Below are positions 53,594-61,871 of a stretch of 64,000 bases of DNA, one piece after another. Below the pieces are notes generated by a model. It was not told the DNA's origin. It did not search any database and was given only the letters and a program-made list of their open reading frames with translations. The stretch covers positions 1 through 64,000 of the forward strand of contig CAVWFH010000028.1 in assembly GCA_963754065.1 (NCBI GenBank), in the 5' to 3' direction. Each line of letters starts with the position of its first letter. Position 1 is the first letter of the stretch. The translations under genes were made by a program, and so were the position numbers. Source of the stretch: JALORV01 sp963754065. GTDB lineage: Bacteria; Pseudomonadota; Gammaproteobacteria; Burkholderiales; Burkholderiaceae_F.

Positions 53594-54877
53594 TCAGGCA
53601 ACCTGGCGCAATGGCGGTTCCAGCTGCTGCCGGATCGCCGCCGCCACGGTCAGGCCGGACTTCAGGCCGTCCTCGTGAAAACCGTAGCCGGTCCATGCTC
53701 CGGCGAACCACACGCCACGCCGTCCCTGCAGGCCGGCGAGCCGCTGTTGCGCCTCGACTGCGGCGGCGTCGAACACTGGATGGCTGGTGTCGAAGCGGCC
53801 CAGCACCGTTTCCGCGCGGGGCTCGACCAGCGGGTTCAGCGACAGCAACACCGGCGTGCTGAACGGCAGCGGCTGCAGTCGATTCAGCAGATAAGTCACT
53901 GACACGGCTGGCTCGTTGCCGCCGGCGCTCAGGTAGTTCCAGGACGACCACACACGCCGTTCGAGCGGCATCAGTCGCGTGTCGGTGTGCAGCCAGGCGC
54001 GGTTGGGCTGGTAGCCGACTGTCCCGAGCACGCCGCGCTCATTCGCGTCGGCGTCGGCCAGCAGCGCGGCCGCCTGGTCGCTGTGGCAGGCGAGCACGAC
54101 CTGGTCGTACCGCGCGGCGCCGGAACGGCTTCGGACCACCACACCTTGACCGGTCGCATCGCGCCGCACCTCCAGCACTGGTTCGGCGGTGCGCACGTCG
54201 CGCAGCCCGGCGGCGATGCGCTGCACGTACTGCCGTGCGCCGCCGTGCACCGTGTACCACTGTGGCCGGTTGCTGACCTGCAGCAGTCCGTGGTTGTGGC
54301 AGAAGCGCACGAAGGTCGCCACCGGGTAGTCGAGCATGGTGGCCATCGGGCAGGACCAGATCGCGGCCGCCATCGGCAGCAGGTACCAGCGGCGGAACGC
54401 CGTGCCGTAGCGCTCGCGATCGAGGAACTCGCCGAGCGGCTGGCGGGCATCGACCTGCTCGTGCCCGGAGGCCAGGCGGGTCGCCTGTGCATTGAATCGC
54501 AGGATGTCGCGCAGCATGCCCAGGAAGCGCGGCGAAACCAGGTTGCGCCGCTGCGCGAACACGCCGGCGAGATCGGTGCCGCTCCACTCGATGCGGCGGT
54601 TGCCATCGCGCACGCTGACCGCGAACGACATGTCGCTGCGCGCCACCGGGACGTCGAGTTCGCCGAACAGCCGGATCAGGTTCGGATAGGTGCGCTCGTT
54701 GTAAACAAGAAATCCGGTGTCCACCGGAAATTCGAGTCCGTCCAGCGCAACATCAACCGTGTGCGTGTGCCCGCCGAGGCGCGTCTCGGCCTCGTATAGC
54801 GTGACCTGCGCGACGTCCCTGAGTGCGTGAGCGCATCCAAGGCCGGAGATGCCGGCACCGATGACTGCAACCTTCAT
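53594..54877 (-). CDS. FAD-dependent oxidoreductase (COG2907, amine-oxidase fold)
   Basis: 427 aa from the ATG followed by KVAVIGAGISGL; the longer frame to 55264 is Arg-rich noise. FAD dinucleotide motif VIGAGISGLGCAHAL, EAETRLGGHTHTVD, and the C-terminal FAD-contact segment GVWFAGAWTGYGFHEDGLKS. COG2907 proteins accompany cfa-like enzymes and some act as UfaD-type acyl desaturases or dehydrogenases in furan fatty acid formation (from memory of that literature). It may be read from the gpx-folE2 promoter. Confidence 0.92.
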   Translation of the reverse strand: MKVAVIGAGISGLGCAHALRDVAQVTLYEAETRLGGHTHTVDVALDGLEFPVDTGFLVYNERTYPNLIRLFGELDVPVARSDMSFAVSVRDGNRRIEWSGTDLAGVFAQRRNLVSPRFLGMLRDILRFNAQATRLASGHEQVDARQPLGEFLDRERYGTAFRRWYLLPMAAAIWSCPMATMLDYPVATFVRFCHNHGLLQVSNRPQWYTVHGGARQYVQRIAAGLRDVRTAEPVLEVRRDATGQGVVVRSRSGAARYDQVVLACHSDQAAALLADADANERGVLGTVGYQPNRAWLHTDTRLMPLERRVWSSWNYLSAGGNEPAVSVTYLLNRLQPLPFSTPVLLSLNPLVEPRAETVLGRFDTSHPVFDAAAVEAQQRLAGLQGRRGVWFAGAWTGYGFHEDGLKSGLTVAAAIRQQLEPPLRQVA

Positions 54878-55041
54878 GCTGTGGATCCCGCTGAAGAAAA
54901 ATTCCCGAAACTCGCGTGCGCGCCGCGGCCGACCTTGCGCAATCCGCGTGGGTGCGTCCGGCCGGCGGCGCATGCCGCGGGACCACCGCTGGCGCGGGGC
55001 CTCACCTCCCCTCCGGATCGCGCCAGGCGAGGCAGAGCCGG

Positions 55042-55845
55042 CTAGCCTGCTGCCGCCTTGTCGCGTTCGATCAAGGCGTAGGCCGAGTGGTTGTGGATGG
55101 ATTCGAAATTCTCGGCTTCGACGACAAAGGCGCGCACACGCTCGTCGGCGTCGAGGGCCGTCGCGACATCGCGCACCACGTCTTCGACGAACTTGGGATT
55201 GTCGTAGGCACGTTCGGTCACATACTTCTCGTCGGTGCGCTTCAGCAGGCCCCACACTTCGCACGACGCCGCATCCTCCGCAATGCGGATCTGGTCTTCG
55301 ATCCGCATCTCGTCGGCGAGTGTCAGTGTCAGCGTCAGGTGCGCACGCTGGTTATGGGCACCGTAGTCAGCCACCTTCTTGCTGCAGGGACACAGGCTGG
55401 TCACCGGAACGACGACCTTCTGCCAGTAGCGGGTCGTCTCCGCGCGCCGTTCGATGGCCAGCGTCAGCTGATAGTCCATCAGGCTTTCGACACCCGAGAC
55501 CGGAGCGGTCTTGAGGACGAAATACGGCAGGCGCAGTTCGATGAAGCCGTCGTGCGCGTCGAGCCGTTGCAGCATCCGTTCGAGCAGCGCGTGCACCGAA
55601 GCGCGCGACAGGGCGTCGCGATGCGACTGCAGCACGTCGATGAAGCGCGACATGTGCGTGCCCTTCTGCGCGGCCGGCAGGGCGACGTACATGTCGACCG
55701 AGGCAACGGTCGGCTGCGGACCGCGCGCAGTCGCCACCATCATCGGCTGGGCGAGCGACTTCACGCCGACGCGCTGGATGGCCAGATTGCGTGCGTCCGC
55801 CGCGGACTGAATGTCCGGGAGGTACATGGTGTCGGGAGCGTTCAT
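55042..55845 (-). CDS. folE2: GTP cyclohydrolase FolE2 (type IB)
   Basis: 267 aa from the ATG followed by NAPDTMYLPD. Signatures SLCPCSKKVADYGAHNQRAH with the metal-ligand/catalytic Cys, and FIELRLPYFVLKTAPVSG. Makes dihydroneopterin triphosphate from GTP. FolE2 tolerates metals other than zinc, and a folE gene is part of light-induced LitR regulons, where pterin or folate may serve as a photolyase chromophore. Between gpx and the FAD oxidoreductase. Confidence 0.95.
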   Translation of the reverse strand: MNAPDTMYLPDIQSAADARNLAIQRVGVKSLAQPMMVATARGPQPTVASVDMYVALPAAQKGTHMSRFIDVLQSHRDALSRASVHALLERMLQRLDAHDGFIELRLPYFVLKTAPVSGVESLMDYQLTLAIERRAETTRYWQKVVVPVTSLCPCSKKVADYGAHNQRAHLTLTLTLADEMRIEDQIRIAEDAASCEVWGLLKRTDEKYVTERAYDNPKFVEDVVRDVATALDADERVRAFVVEAENFESIHNHSAYALIERDKAAAG

Positions 55846-55906
55846 GGCAAAGCCGCTATTGTCGCCGAAGTCCACGCGCCGCCAGGCGCGGGCCCGGCGA
55901 CGGCCG

Positions 55907-56473
55907 CTACTTCGACGCCAACAGCGCCTCGATCTGGCTGGTCACCCGCGGATCGAGCGGTTCGACCTGGCTCGGGAACGACGCAACGACCTTGCCCTCG
56001 CGGTTGATGAGGTACTTGTGGAAGTTCCAGCGCGGGGCCTGACCGGTGTCCTTCGTCAGCGTCGCGAAGAGCGGGTTCGCGGAGCCGCCCTTGACCGTGC
56101 TCTTGGCGAACATCGGAAACTTCACGCCATAGGTGTTGAAGCAGAACTCGGCAATTTCCTTGTTGCTGGCTTTCTCCTGGTTGCCGAAGTCGCCGGACGG
56201 GAATCCGAGGATCGTGAAGCCGCGCTTCGCATACTGCGCATAGAGCTTCTCGAGGCCCTCGTACTGGGGCGTGAAGCCGCAGTAACTTGCCGTGTTGACC
56301 ACCAGCACGACGTTGCCGCTGTACTGGCAGAGATTCTGCGGACTGTCGTCCTGCAAGCGCGGGAAGGTGTGGTTCAGCAGCGTCGGACAGGTCTGAGCCG
56401 TTGCGGACGGCGCGACGGCCCAGATCAGGAGCGCCGCAGCGGCGGAGGCAAGGGTGTGGAAGAAGAGCTTCAC
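55907..56473 (-). CDS. secreted glutathione peroxidase family protein
   Basis: 188 aa. Signal peptide ending SATAQT, then VVNTASYCGFTPQYEGLEKL with peroxidatic C65, FPSGDFGNQE (Gln of the catalytic site) and WNFHKYLIN. Reduces peroxides, probably lipid peroxides in the periplasm with thioredoxin-like reductant. First gene leftward from the divergent promoter shared with the B12-MerR regulator. Confidence 0.93.
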   Translation of the reverse strand: MKLFFHTLASAAAALLIWAVAPSATAQTCPTLLNHTFPRLQDDSPQNLCQYSGNVVLVVNTASYCGFTPQYEGLEKLYAQYAKRGFTILGFPSGDFGNQEKASNKEIAEFCFNTYGVKFPMFAKSTVKGGSANPLFATLTKDTGQAPRWNFHKYLINREGKVVASFPSQVEPLDPRVTSQIEALLASK

Positions 56474-56525
56474 GGGAGGCTTGGACCGCAGGACCGGACC
56501 GAAGTGCGGGAATGAAGTACGGATG

Positions 56526-56569
56526 ATCCCAAGCCGACTGGGATTGTGTCAATGAATTGTCTAGGACAA
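56526..56569. promoter_or_regulatory. dyads in the gpx / B12-MerR divergent promoter
   Basis: Two inverted repeats: ATCCCA-N7-TGGGAT (56526-56544) and TTGTC-TAG-GACAA (56557-56569). The second overlaps a rightward -10-like CAAAAT spaced 17 from TTGTGT. A leftward TTGACA with an 18-base spacer to GATCAT lies across the first. These are candidate sites for the adjacent MerR-family protein. Assignment is inference. Confidence 0.5.
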
Positions 56570-56625
56570 AATGGGGGCAATTTCCTCGCCTGCAGTCCGA
56601 GTCCGGGCGGGCCCCGTCAAGCCGC

Positions 56626-57562
56626 ATGAACGATCGCACTGTGTCCCGACCGCTCACCGTTTCGATTGCCGCCGTCGAGCGCGACACCGGCCTGTCGAAG
56701 GATGCGCTGCGGGTATGGGAACGACGCTACGGCTTTCCCGTTCCATCGCGGGATGCATTTGGTGAGCGCACTTACCCGGTCGACCAGGTCGACAAGCTGC
56801 GCCTGCTCAAGCGGCTGATCGACCAGGGCCATCGTCCGGGGAAGATCATCGGACGGTCCTTGATGGAATTGCAGCGGCTCGCCGAGGGGCCCGGCGCGAC
56901 GCCAGGCTCGATCACCGCGCCCGATGCCGCAGACGACCTCGTGCGATGCCGGGTTTGCGTGACAGAACATCGGCCTGACGACTTGCGACGCCTGCTTTCG
57001 CAGGGCTTGCTGCGACTCGGGCTGGCGCGTTTCATCACCGACGTCGTTGCGCCGCTCGCCACGATGATCGGCGATGAATGGGCGCGCGGACGCCTGCAGA
57101 TCTTCGAGGAGCATCAGTACACGGAGGTGATGCAGTCCATCCTGCGCGGCGCGATCGCGACGATCCCGCACTCCGCAATCGGCCCACGCGTGCTGTTGAC
57201 GACATTCCCAAAGGAGCCGCACGGGCTCGGCGTACTGATGGTCGAGGCCATGCTGGCGCTCGATGGCGCCTGTTGCATTCCGCTGGGCACGCAGACTCCG
57301 CTGTCGGAGATCGTCGTCGCGTGCAAGGCGCAGCAGATTGATGTCGTCGCGTTGTCGTTCACGCCGATCGTCAATCCCAACCAGATCCTCGACGGACTTG
57401 CGGATCTGCGTTCGCACTTGCCGGACTCCATCGAGATCTGGGCCGGAGGCTCGGCGCCCGATCCTGCGCCGCCGTCCGCCGCCGGATATCCGTGTGCTGG
57501 TTTCGCTGGAGGATGTCGAACCCGCGGTCGCGGAGTGGCGTGAGCGTCATGGCTTTGCTTGA
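56626..57562 (+). CDS. litR: MerR family regulator with B12-binding domain (LitR/CarH-like), C-terminal frameshift
   Basis: From the ATG followed by NDRTVSRPL. MerR HTH: VSIAAVERDTGLSKDALRVWERRYGF-type segment at 12-37. The helical-bundle motif W152-x9-E162-H163 and the cobalamin lower-ligand motif E197-P-H199-G-L-G202 are both intact, as in light-sensing adenosylcobalamin repressors. After GGSAP the frame runs to 57543 as unrelated sequence. The expected end ILRRRPPPDIRVLVSLEDV, terminating HGFA at 57562, lies in the next frame. One surplus C in 57457-57459 explains it. Divergent from gpx-folE2-FAD oxidoreductase, which it probably represses in the dark. Confidence 0.85.
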
Positions 57563-57627
57563 CTCCGTCGCGTGGCCCCGCAGGACAATCCCGCTTCGCC
57601 ACGAACCCTGCAGACGAAGGACGCGCC

Positions 57628-58410
57628 ATGAAACTAGCTAACCGGGTGGCCGTGATCACCGGGGCCGCCCAGGGCATCGGCGCGGCCTGTGCCCGTCAGT
57701 TTGCCGAGCAGGGCGCGAAGGTTGTGCTGGGCGATGTCAACGAGGTCGGAGCGGCCGCGCTCGTGAAGGACATCGCCGCCCATGGCGGCACCGCAACTTT
57801 CCGTCGAGCCGATGTCGGCCTGAAGGCCGACTGTGAGTCGCTGGTCGAACACGCGATCGCGCAGTTCGGTGCGCTCGACATCCTGGTCAACAACGCCGGC
57901 ATCGTGCACGCCGCCGACTTCCTCGACCTGGCGGAAGACGACTTCGACCGCGTGCTGCGCATCAACCTCAAGGGGGCGTTCCTGTGCGGACAGGCTGCGG
58001 CTCGGCGCATGGTGGCGCAGCCCGCCCGCAGCGATGGTCAGCGCGGCGTCATCATCAACATGTCCAGCGTCAACGCAGTGCTGGCCATCGCCAACCAGGT
58101 GCCCTACACGGTCAGCAAGGGCGGGCTCAACCAGCTGACCAAGGTGATGGCGCTCGGGTTGGCGCCGCACGGCATCCGCGTGATGGGTGTCGGCCCCGGA
58201 TCAATCGCGACCGAACTGCTCAAGACCGCCGTGCTGACCAACGAGGCGGCGAAGCAGCGCATACTGTCGCGCACACCGCTGGGCCGCCTGGGCGAGCCCG
58301 ACGAGATTGCCAGGATTGCAGTCTTCCTCGCCAGTGACGATGCGTCCTACCTCACCGGTACGACGCTCTACCCGGATGGTGGGCGCCTGGCGCTCAACTA
58401 CGTGATGTAG
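57628..58410 (+). CDS. short-chain dehydrogenase/reductase
   Basis: 260 aa from the ATG followed by KLANRVAVITGAAQGIG. NNAGIVHAADF, catalytic Ser in INMSSVNAVLAIANQVPYTVSKGG (Y and K within), PGSIATELLK, and the classical ending YLTGTTLYPDGGRLALNYV. NAD-type acidic residue after beta 2 (LGDVNE). Typical of 3-hydroxyacyl or sugar/alcohol dehydrogenases. Substrate unknown. 65 bases after litR. Confidence 0.92.
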   Translation: MKLANRVAVITGAAQGIGAACARQFAEQGAKVVLGDVNEVGAAALVKDIAAHGGTATFRRADVGLKADCESLVEHAIAQFGALDILVNNAGIVHAADFLDLAEDDFDRVLRINLKGAFLCGQAAARRMVAQPARSDGQRGVIINMSSVNAVLAIANQVPYTVSKGGLNQLTKVMALGLAPHGIRVMGVGPGSIATELLKTAVLTNEAAKQRILSRTPLGRLGEPDEIARIAVFLASDDASYLTGTTLYPDGGRLALNYVM

Positions 58411-58447
58411 TTCGGCGGCGCGCGCGTCTCTGGGAATCCGGGACCGA

Positions 58448-59080
58448 TTAGCGCTTCGCCTTGCGACGCACGCGCTTCGCCTTGCGCGCCGGTGTCTTGG
58501 CTTCCGCCGGCGCCGTCTCGGAGGCGGCCGCGGCGATCTTCGAAAACTGGTCCTGCAATGTGTGCCACCACGCCGCGGGATTCAGCGCATCGTCCGACAA
58601 CGACGGAGCGTGCGCGGCCGTCTTGCGCCGCTTGCGAGTTGGTCTGGCCTCGGCTTCCGGCTCCGGAGTCGATGCAACGGCCGCAGCGGCCGGGCCGGCG
58701 CTGAACTCCGGCGGAATCGGCGGGAACGGACTCTTCGGTGTCGGCGACGGACCCATCATCGGCGCCATCATTGCGCCGCTGATGCCCTTGAGCGTAGCGA
58801 TGGTCGCGCGCTGAACTTCGAGCGTCTGGATGGTCGTGCGCAGCATGCTGGCGTTCAGTTCGAGCCACTGCTCGACCGCACGCAGGTCGGCGATGCGCTT
58901 GTCGAGCTCGCCGATGTCGATGGTCGGAGCCAGCATGCTCGGCATCTGCTGCGGCGCTCGTACGAGCGAGGCGAGGTTGCCGGGCGTCGGCATGCCCGCC
59001 ATTCCCCACAGCTTCTGCATCACGTCGAAAGGATTGCCCACTCCCGAGAACGGGTTCGCAGGGGCTGAATTGTCTGGCAT
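58448..59080 (-). CDS. phaM: PhaM-like polyhydroxyalkanoate granule regulatory protein
   Basis: 210 aa from the ATG followed by PDNSAPANPF. NPFDVMQKLWGMAG and the conserved core IGELDKRIADLRAVEQWLEL to MLRTTIQTLEVQRATIATLKG match PhaM of Betaproteobacteria. A Pro/Ala linker and a Lys/Arg-rich tail (PARKAKRVRRKAKR) follow. PhaM activates PHB synthase and tethers granules to the nucleoid through its basic tail. No other pha gene is in the window. Confidence 0.87.
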   Translation of the reverse strand: MPDNSAPANPFSGVGNPFDVMQKLWGMAGMPTPGNLASLVRAPQQMPSMLAPTIDIGELDKRIADLRAVEQWLELNASMLRTTIQTLEVQRATIATLKGISGAMMAPMMGPSPTPKSPFPPIPPEFSAGPAAAAVASTPEPEAEARPTRKRRKTAAHAPSLSDDALNPAAWWHTLQDQFSKIAAAASETAPAEAKTPARKAKRVRRKAKR

Positions 59081-59120
59081 GGCGGCTCCTCTCGATGCGG
59101 GCGCGAAGTCGGACAGTGTG

Positions 59121-60110
59121 CTAGCGGCGGACCGGCGCGGCAACCTGCTGGTCGATTGCGCCGAAAATGGACCGTCCTTGCCCATCGAACATCTCGATGC
59201 GCACGCGGTCACCGTACTTCATGAATGGCGTGGTCGCGGCGCCTGACTCGATCATCTCGAGGCTGCGCTTTTCAGCGATGCAGCAGTAGCCGCGACTGCG
59301 GTCGAGGTTCGATACGGTTCCGGAACCGATGATCGAGCCGGTGCGCAGGCTGCGGGTCCTCGCCACGTGCGCGATCAGTTGCCCGAAATCGAACGTCATG
59401 TCATCCCCGGCGTTGGGTTCGCCGACCTTGGTTTCGTTCCAGTGCACGACCAGCGGCCGATTGACCTTGGCGTCGTGCCACGCATCACCGAGCTCGTCCG
59501 GCGTCAGGGCGACGGGGCTAAACGCGGACGCTGGCTTGCTCTGGAAGAAGCCGAATCCCTTCGCCAGCTCGGCCGGGATCAGGTTGCGCAGGCTGACGTC
59601 GTTCACCAGCATCAGCAGGCGGATATGTCCGACGGCGTCGCGCGGCGTCGTGCCCATCGGCACGTCGTCCGTGATGACGGCGACCTCCGCCTCGAAGTCG
59701 ATGCCGAACTCCTCGCTCGGGCAGACGATCGGTTCGTGCGGGCCAAGCAGGTCGTCGGAACCGCCCTGGTACATCAGCGGGTCGGTCCAGAACGAGGGAG
59801 GCATCTCGGCGCCGCGTGCCTTGCGCACGAGTTCGACGTGGTTGACGTAGGCGGAGCCGTCGGCCCACTGGTAGGCGCGCGGCAGCGGGGCCATCGTCAT
59901 GCGTGCATCGAACGCGAACGCGTGCCGGGCGCGTCCCTCGTTGAGCGTCTGATACAGATCGTCGAGCTGCGGCTCGAAGAACGACCAGTCATCAAGCGCG
60001 CTCTGCAGCCGACTGACGATACCTGCCGCGTGATGAGCCAGCGTCAGGTCACGCGAGACGACGACGAGTTGCCCGTCGCGCGAACCATCCTTCAAGGTCG
60101 CGAGCTTCAT
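59121..60110 (-). CDS. fumarylacetoacetate hydrolase family protein
   Basis: 329 aa from the ATG followed by KLATLKDGSRDG. GIDFEAEVAVITDDVPMGT with the metal-binding E-x-E, NDVSLRNLIPAELAKGFGF, and GSIIGSGTVSNLD near the C-terminus. This long type is usual in Betaproteobacteria and resembles the tyrosine-pathway fumarylacetoacetase or related acylpyruvases. No tyrosine catabolic gene is adjacent, so the substrate is open. Confidence 0.9.
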   Translation of the reverse strand: MKLATLKDGSRDGQLVVVSRDLTLAHHAAGIVSRLQSALDDWSFFEPQLDDLYQTLNEGRARHAFAFDARMTMAPLPRAYQWADGSAYVNHVELVRKARGAEMPPSFWTDPLMYQGGSDDLLGPHEPIVCPSEEFGIDFEAEVAVITDDVPMGTTPRDAVGHIRLLMLVNDVSLRNLIPAELAKGFGFFQSKPASAFSPVALTPDELGDAWHDAKVNRPLVVHWNETKVGEPNAGDDMTFDFGQLIAHVARTRSLRTGSIIGSGTVSNLDRSRGYCCIAEKRSLEMIESGAATTPFMKYGDRVRIEMFDGQGRSIFGAIDQQVAAPVRR

Positions 60111-60258
60111 CGGATGAGATCGGGAATTGAGAAGGCGAGGAAGCCGGTATCTTAGCGGCGGGGCTCGCGGTCGGCGGATGAATCGGTGACAACGACGGGT
60201 GAGCGACGACGGGCGGGCGACGACTGGTGAGCGATCTGGGCGCGTGGCACGGCACACG

Positions 60259-61350
60259 ATGGTGAGGCAGGAACCGGGACAGTACTGGCGTCGACGCCGC
60301 TGGCGGCGTGGCGCAGTCGTCCTCGGGATCGTCGTGCTGATGCACGTGCTGGCGATCACCGGCGTGCGACGCGAACTCGCGCTGGACCGGCCGGACAAGC
60401 CGACACAGACGACGATGTCGATCGCGTTGCTGAAGCCGCCAGCGCCGCCGGCAGCACCGGCGCCCCAGCCACCGAGGCCCAAGCCGACGCCGACGCCGCG
60501 TACGCCGAGTGTCGTGGCAGCGGCTCCTGCCGTGCCGGCACCGTCGCCGGCGCCGACTCCTGAACCTGCACCGCCTCCGGCGCCTGCGCCGGTCGAGGCA
60601 CCGCCGCCGCTCGTAACCGAGCCCGTGGCGGAACCGTCAAAGCTGCCACCCGGCATCAAGGAACTGCCGACGAAAGGGCGCATCGCCTACCGCACGACCT
60701 ACTCGCGCATGCGCGGCATCGACGTCATGACCTATGTCGACTGGGCGATCGATATCGATCAGGCGCGCTACGAGCTCTGGCTGCGCACGGTCGATCCGCC
60801 GGGGCTGCTCGATCTGCGTTCGACCGGTGAGCTCAGGCCGTTCGGCATTGCGCCAACTCAGTACCTGGAGCGCATCGAGATAGCCAATCGCGAACTGTCG
60901 GTCGACTTCGACTGGGCCAGCCACATCGTTCGATTTGCAGGGCGCGGCGCGGGCGAACCGACGCCGTTCGAGGACGGAACACAGGACCCGTTGTCGCTGC
61001 AGTTTCACCTGCCGTTGCTTGCACAAACGTATCCGTGGCGCTTCACGCCGGGATCGCTGATCAGCTTCCAGGTGGCGCGCCGCAAGGTGGAAAGCTATAC
61101 GTTCGTGGTCGACGGCTTCGAACCGATCACGATCCAGGGCAAGGAGTTGCAGGTGCTCAAGGTCCTGCGACCGAAGGGACCGAACTCCAACCGCGCGGTG
61201 GAGCTGTGGATGGCGCCGGATCTCGACTGGATTCCGGTACGCCTGCGTTTTGTCGACACCAACGACGAGGTATGGGACAGCGTGCTCGCGCACCTGCCCG
61301 GGTCCGAGCCTCCACCCGCACCGATCCAGCAGGAGCCGGTCAAGCCGTAG
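60259..61350 (+). CDS. DUF3108 domain protein, membrane anchored
   Basis: 363 aa from the ATG followed by VRQEPGQYW (a GTG at 60199 is also open). Basic start, TM helix RGAVVLGIVVLMHVLAI, a long Pro/Ala linker, then DUF3108: RIAYRTTYSRMRGIDVMTYV, YELWLRTVDPPGLLDL, and DLDWIPVRLRF near the end. Probably periplasmic, beta-rich, of unknown function. Reminiscent of TonB-like anchored proteins in the linker only. Confidence 0.86.
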   Translation: MVRQEPGQYWRRRRWRRGAVVLGIVVLMHVLAITGVRRELALDRPDKPTQTTMSIALLKPPAPPAAPAPQPPRPKPTPTPRTPSVVAAAPAVPAPSPAPTPEPAPPPAPAPVEAPPPLVTEPVAEPSKLPPGIKELPTKGRIAYRTTYSRMRGIDVMTYVDWAIDIDQARYELWLRTVDPPGLLDLRSTGELRPFGIAPTQYLERIEIANRELSVDFDWASHIVRFAGRGAGEPTPFEDGTQDPLSLQFHLPLLAQTYPWRFTPGSLISFQVARRKVESYTFVVDGFEPITIQGKELQVLKVLRPKGPNSNRAVELWMAPDLDWIPVRLRFVDTNDEVWDSVLAHLPGSEPPPAPIQQEPVKP

Positions 61351-61355
61351 AGACG

Positions 61356-61739
61356 CTAGGTCGCTGCTGTGAGGACGGCCGTCAGCACTGGCATGCGCGC
61401 CGTGCCCAGAACCCCGTCGACCTCCATGTCCGTCATCTGCGCGGACAGGCGCATGCCGCCTGCCAGGACCTCACCCAGCACTGCTTCAATCGCTGCACAG
61501 GCCTGCATCAGTTCAACATTGGACTCGGCGTCCATGGCGTTTTCGAGGGCCGATTCAAGGTCGGCCGCCAGGCGGCGCGCAGCATCGCCATCGCCGTCGA
61601 GCGCGAATTCGAGCAGGCGCGCCTCACGCGCCAGCGAAGCAAGGTTCTCGGCCTGGCGTGCGGGGTCGGAGTGGTCAAAACCCGACTGACGGGTCGGTCC
61701 GGCGCTCGGGCAAGCCGACGGAAATTCGTTGTCTCGCAT
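61356..61739 (-). CDS. hypothetical acidic protein
   Basis: 127 aa from the ATG with GGAGG seven bases upstream. Rich in Ala/Glu/Leu helices (LASLAREARLLEFALDGDGD; AARRLAADLESALENAMDA), no signal peptide, no motif recognised. Convergent with the DUF3108 gene by five bases. Confidence 0.7.
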   Translation of the reverse strand: MRDNEFPSACPSAGPTRQSGFDHSDPARQAENLASLAREARLLEFALDGDGDAARRLAADLESALENAMDAESNVELMQACAAIEAVLGEVLAGGMRLSAQMTDMEVDGVLGTARMPVLTAVLTAAT

Positions 61740-61820
61740 AAAACCTCCAATGCGATCAACGTTAGGAGCCTTTCCCGTCAAGCACCACCGGAATGGCGAT
61801 CGTCCTTGACGCAAATACGT

Positions 61821-61858
61821 CGGGCGCTAAAAAAACGCCCGCTGCGATGACAAATCGC
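61821..61858 (-). terminator. possible terminator after the ferredoxin oxidoreductase gene
   Basis: Leftward, 14 bases after the stop: small stem GCGAT/ATCGC, then GGGCG followed by seven Ts. The same Ts are also the loop of CGGGCG/CGCCCG. Structure ambiguous. Confidence 0.3.
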
Positions 61859-61871
61859 CCCGCCTTTGAGC

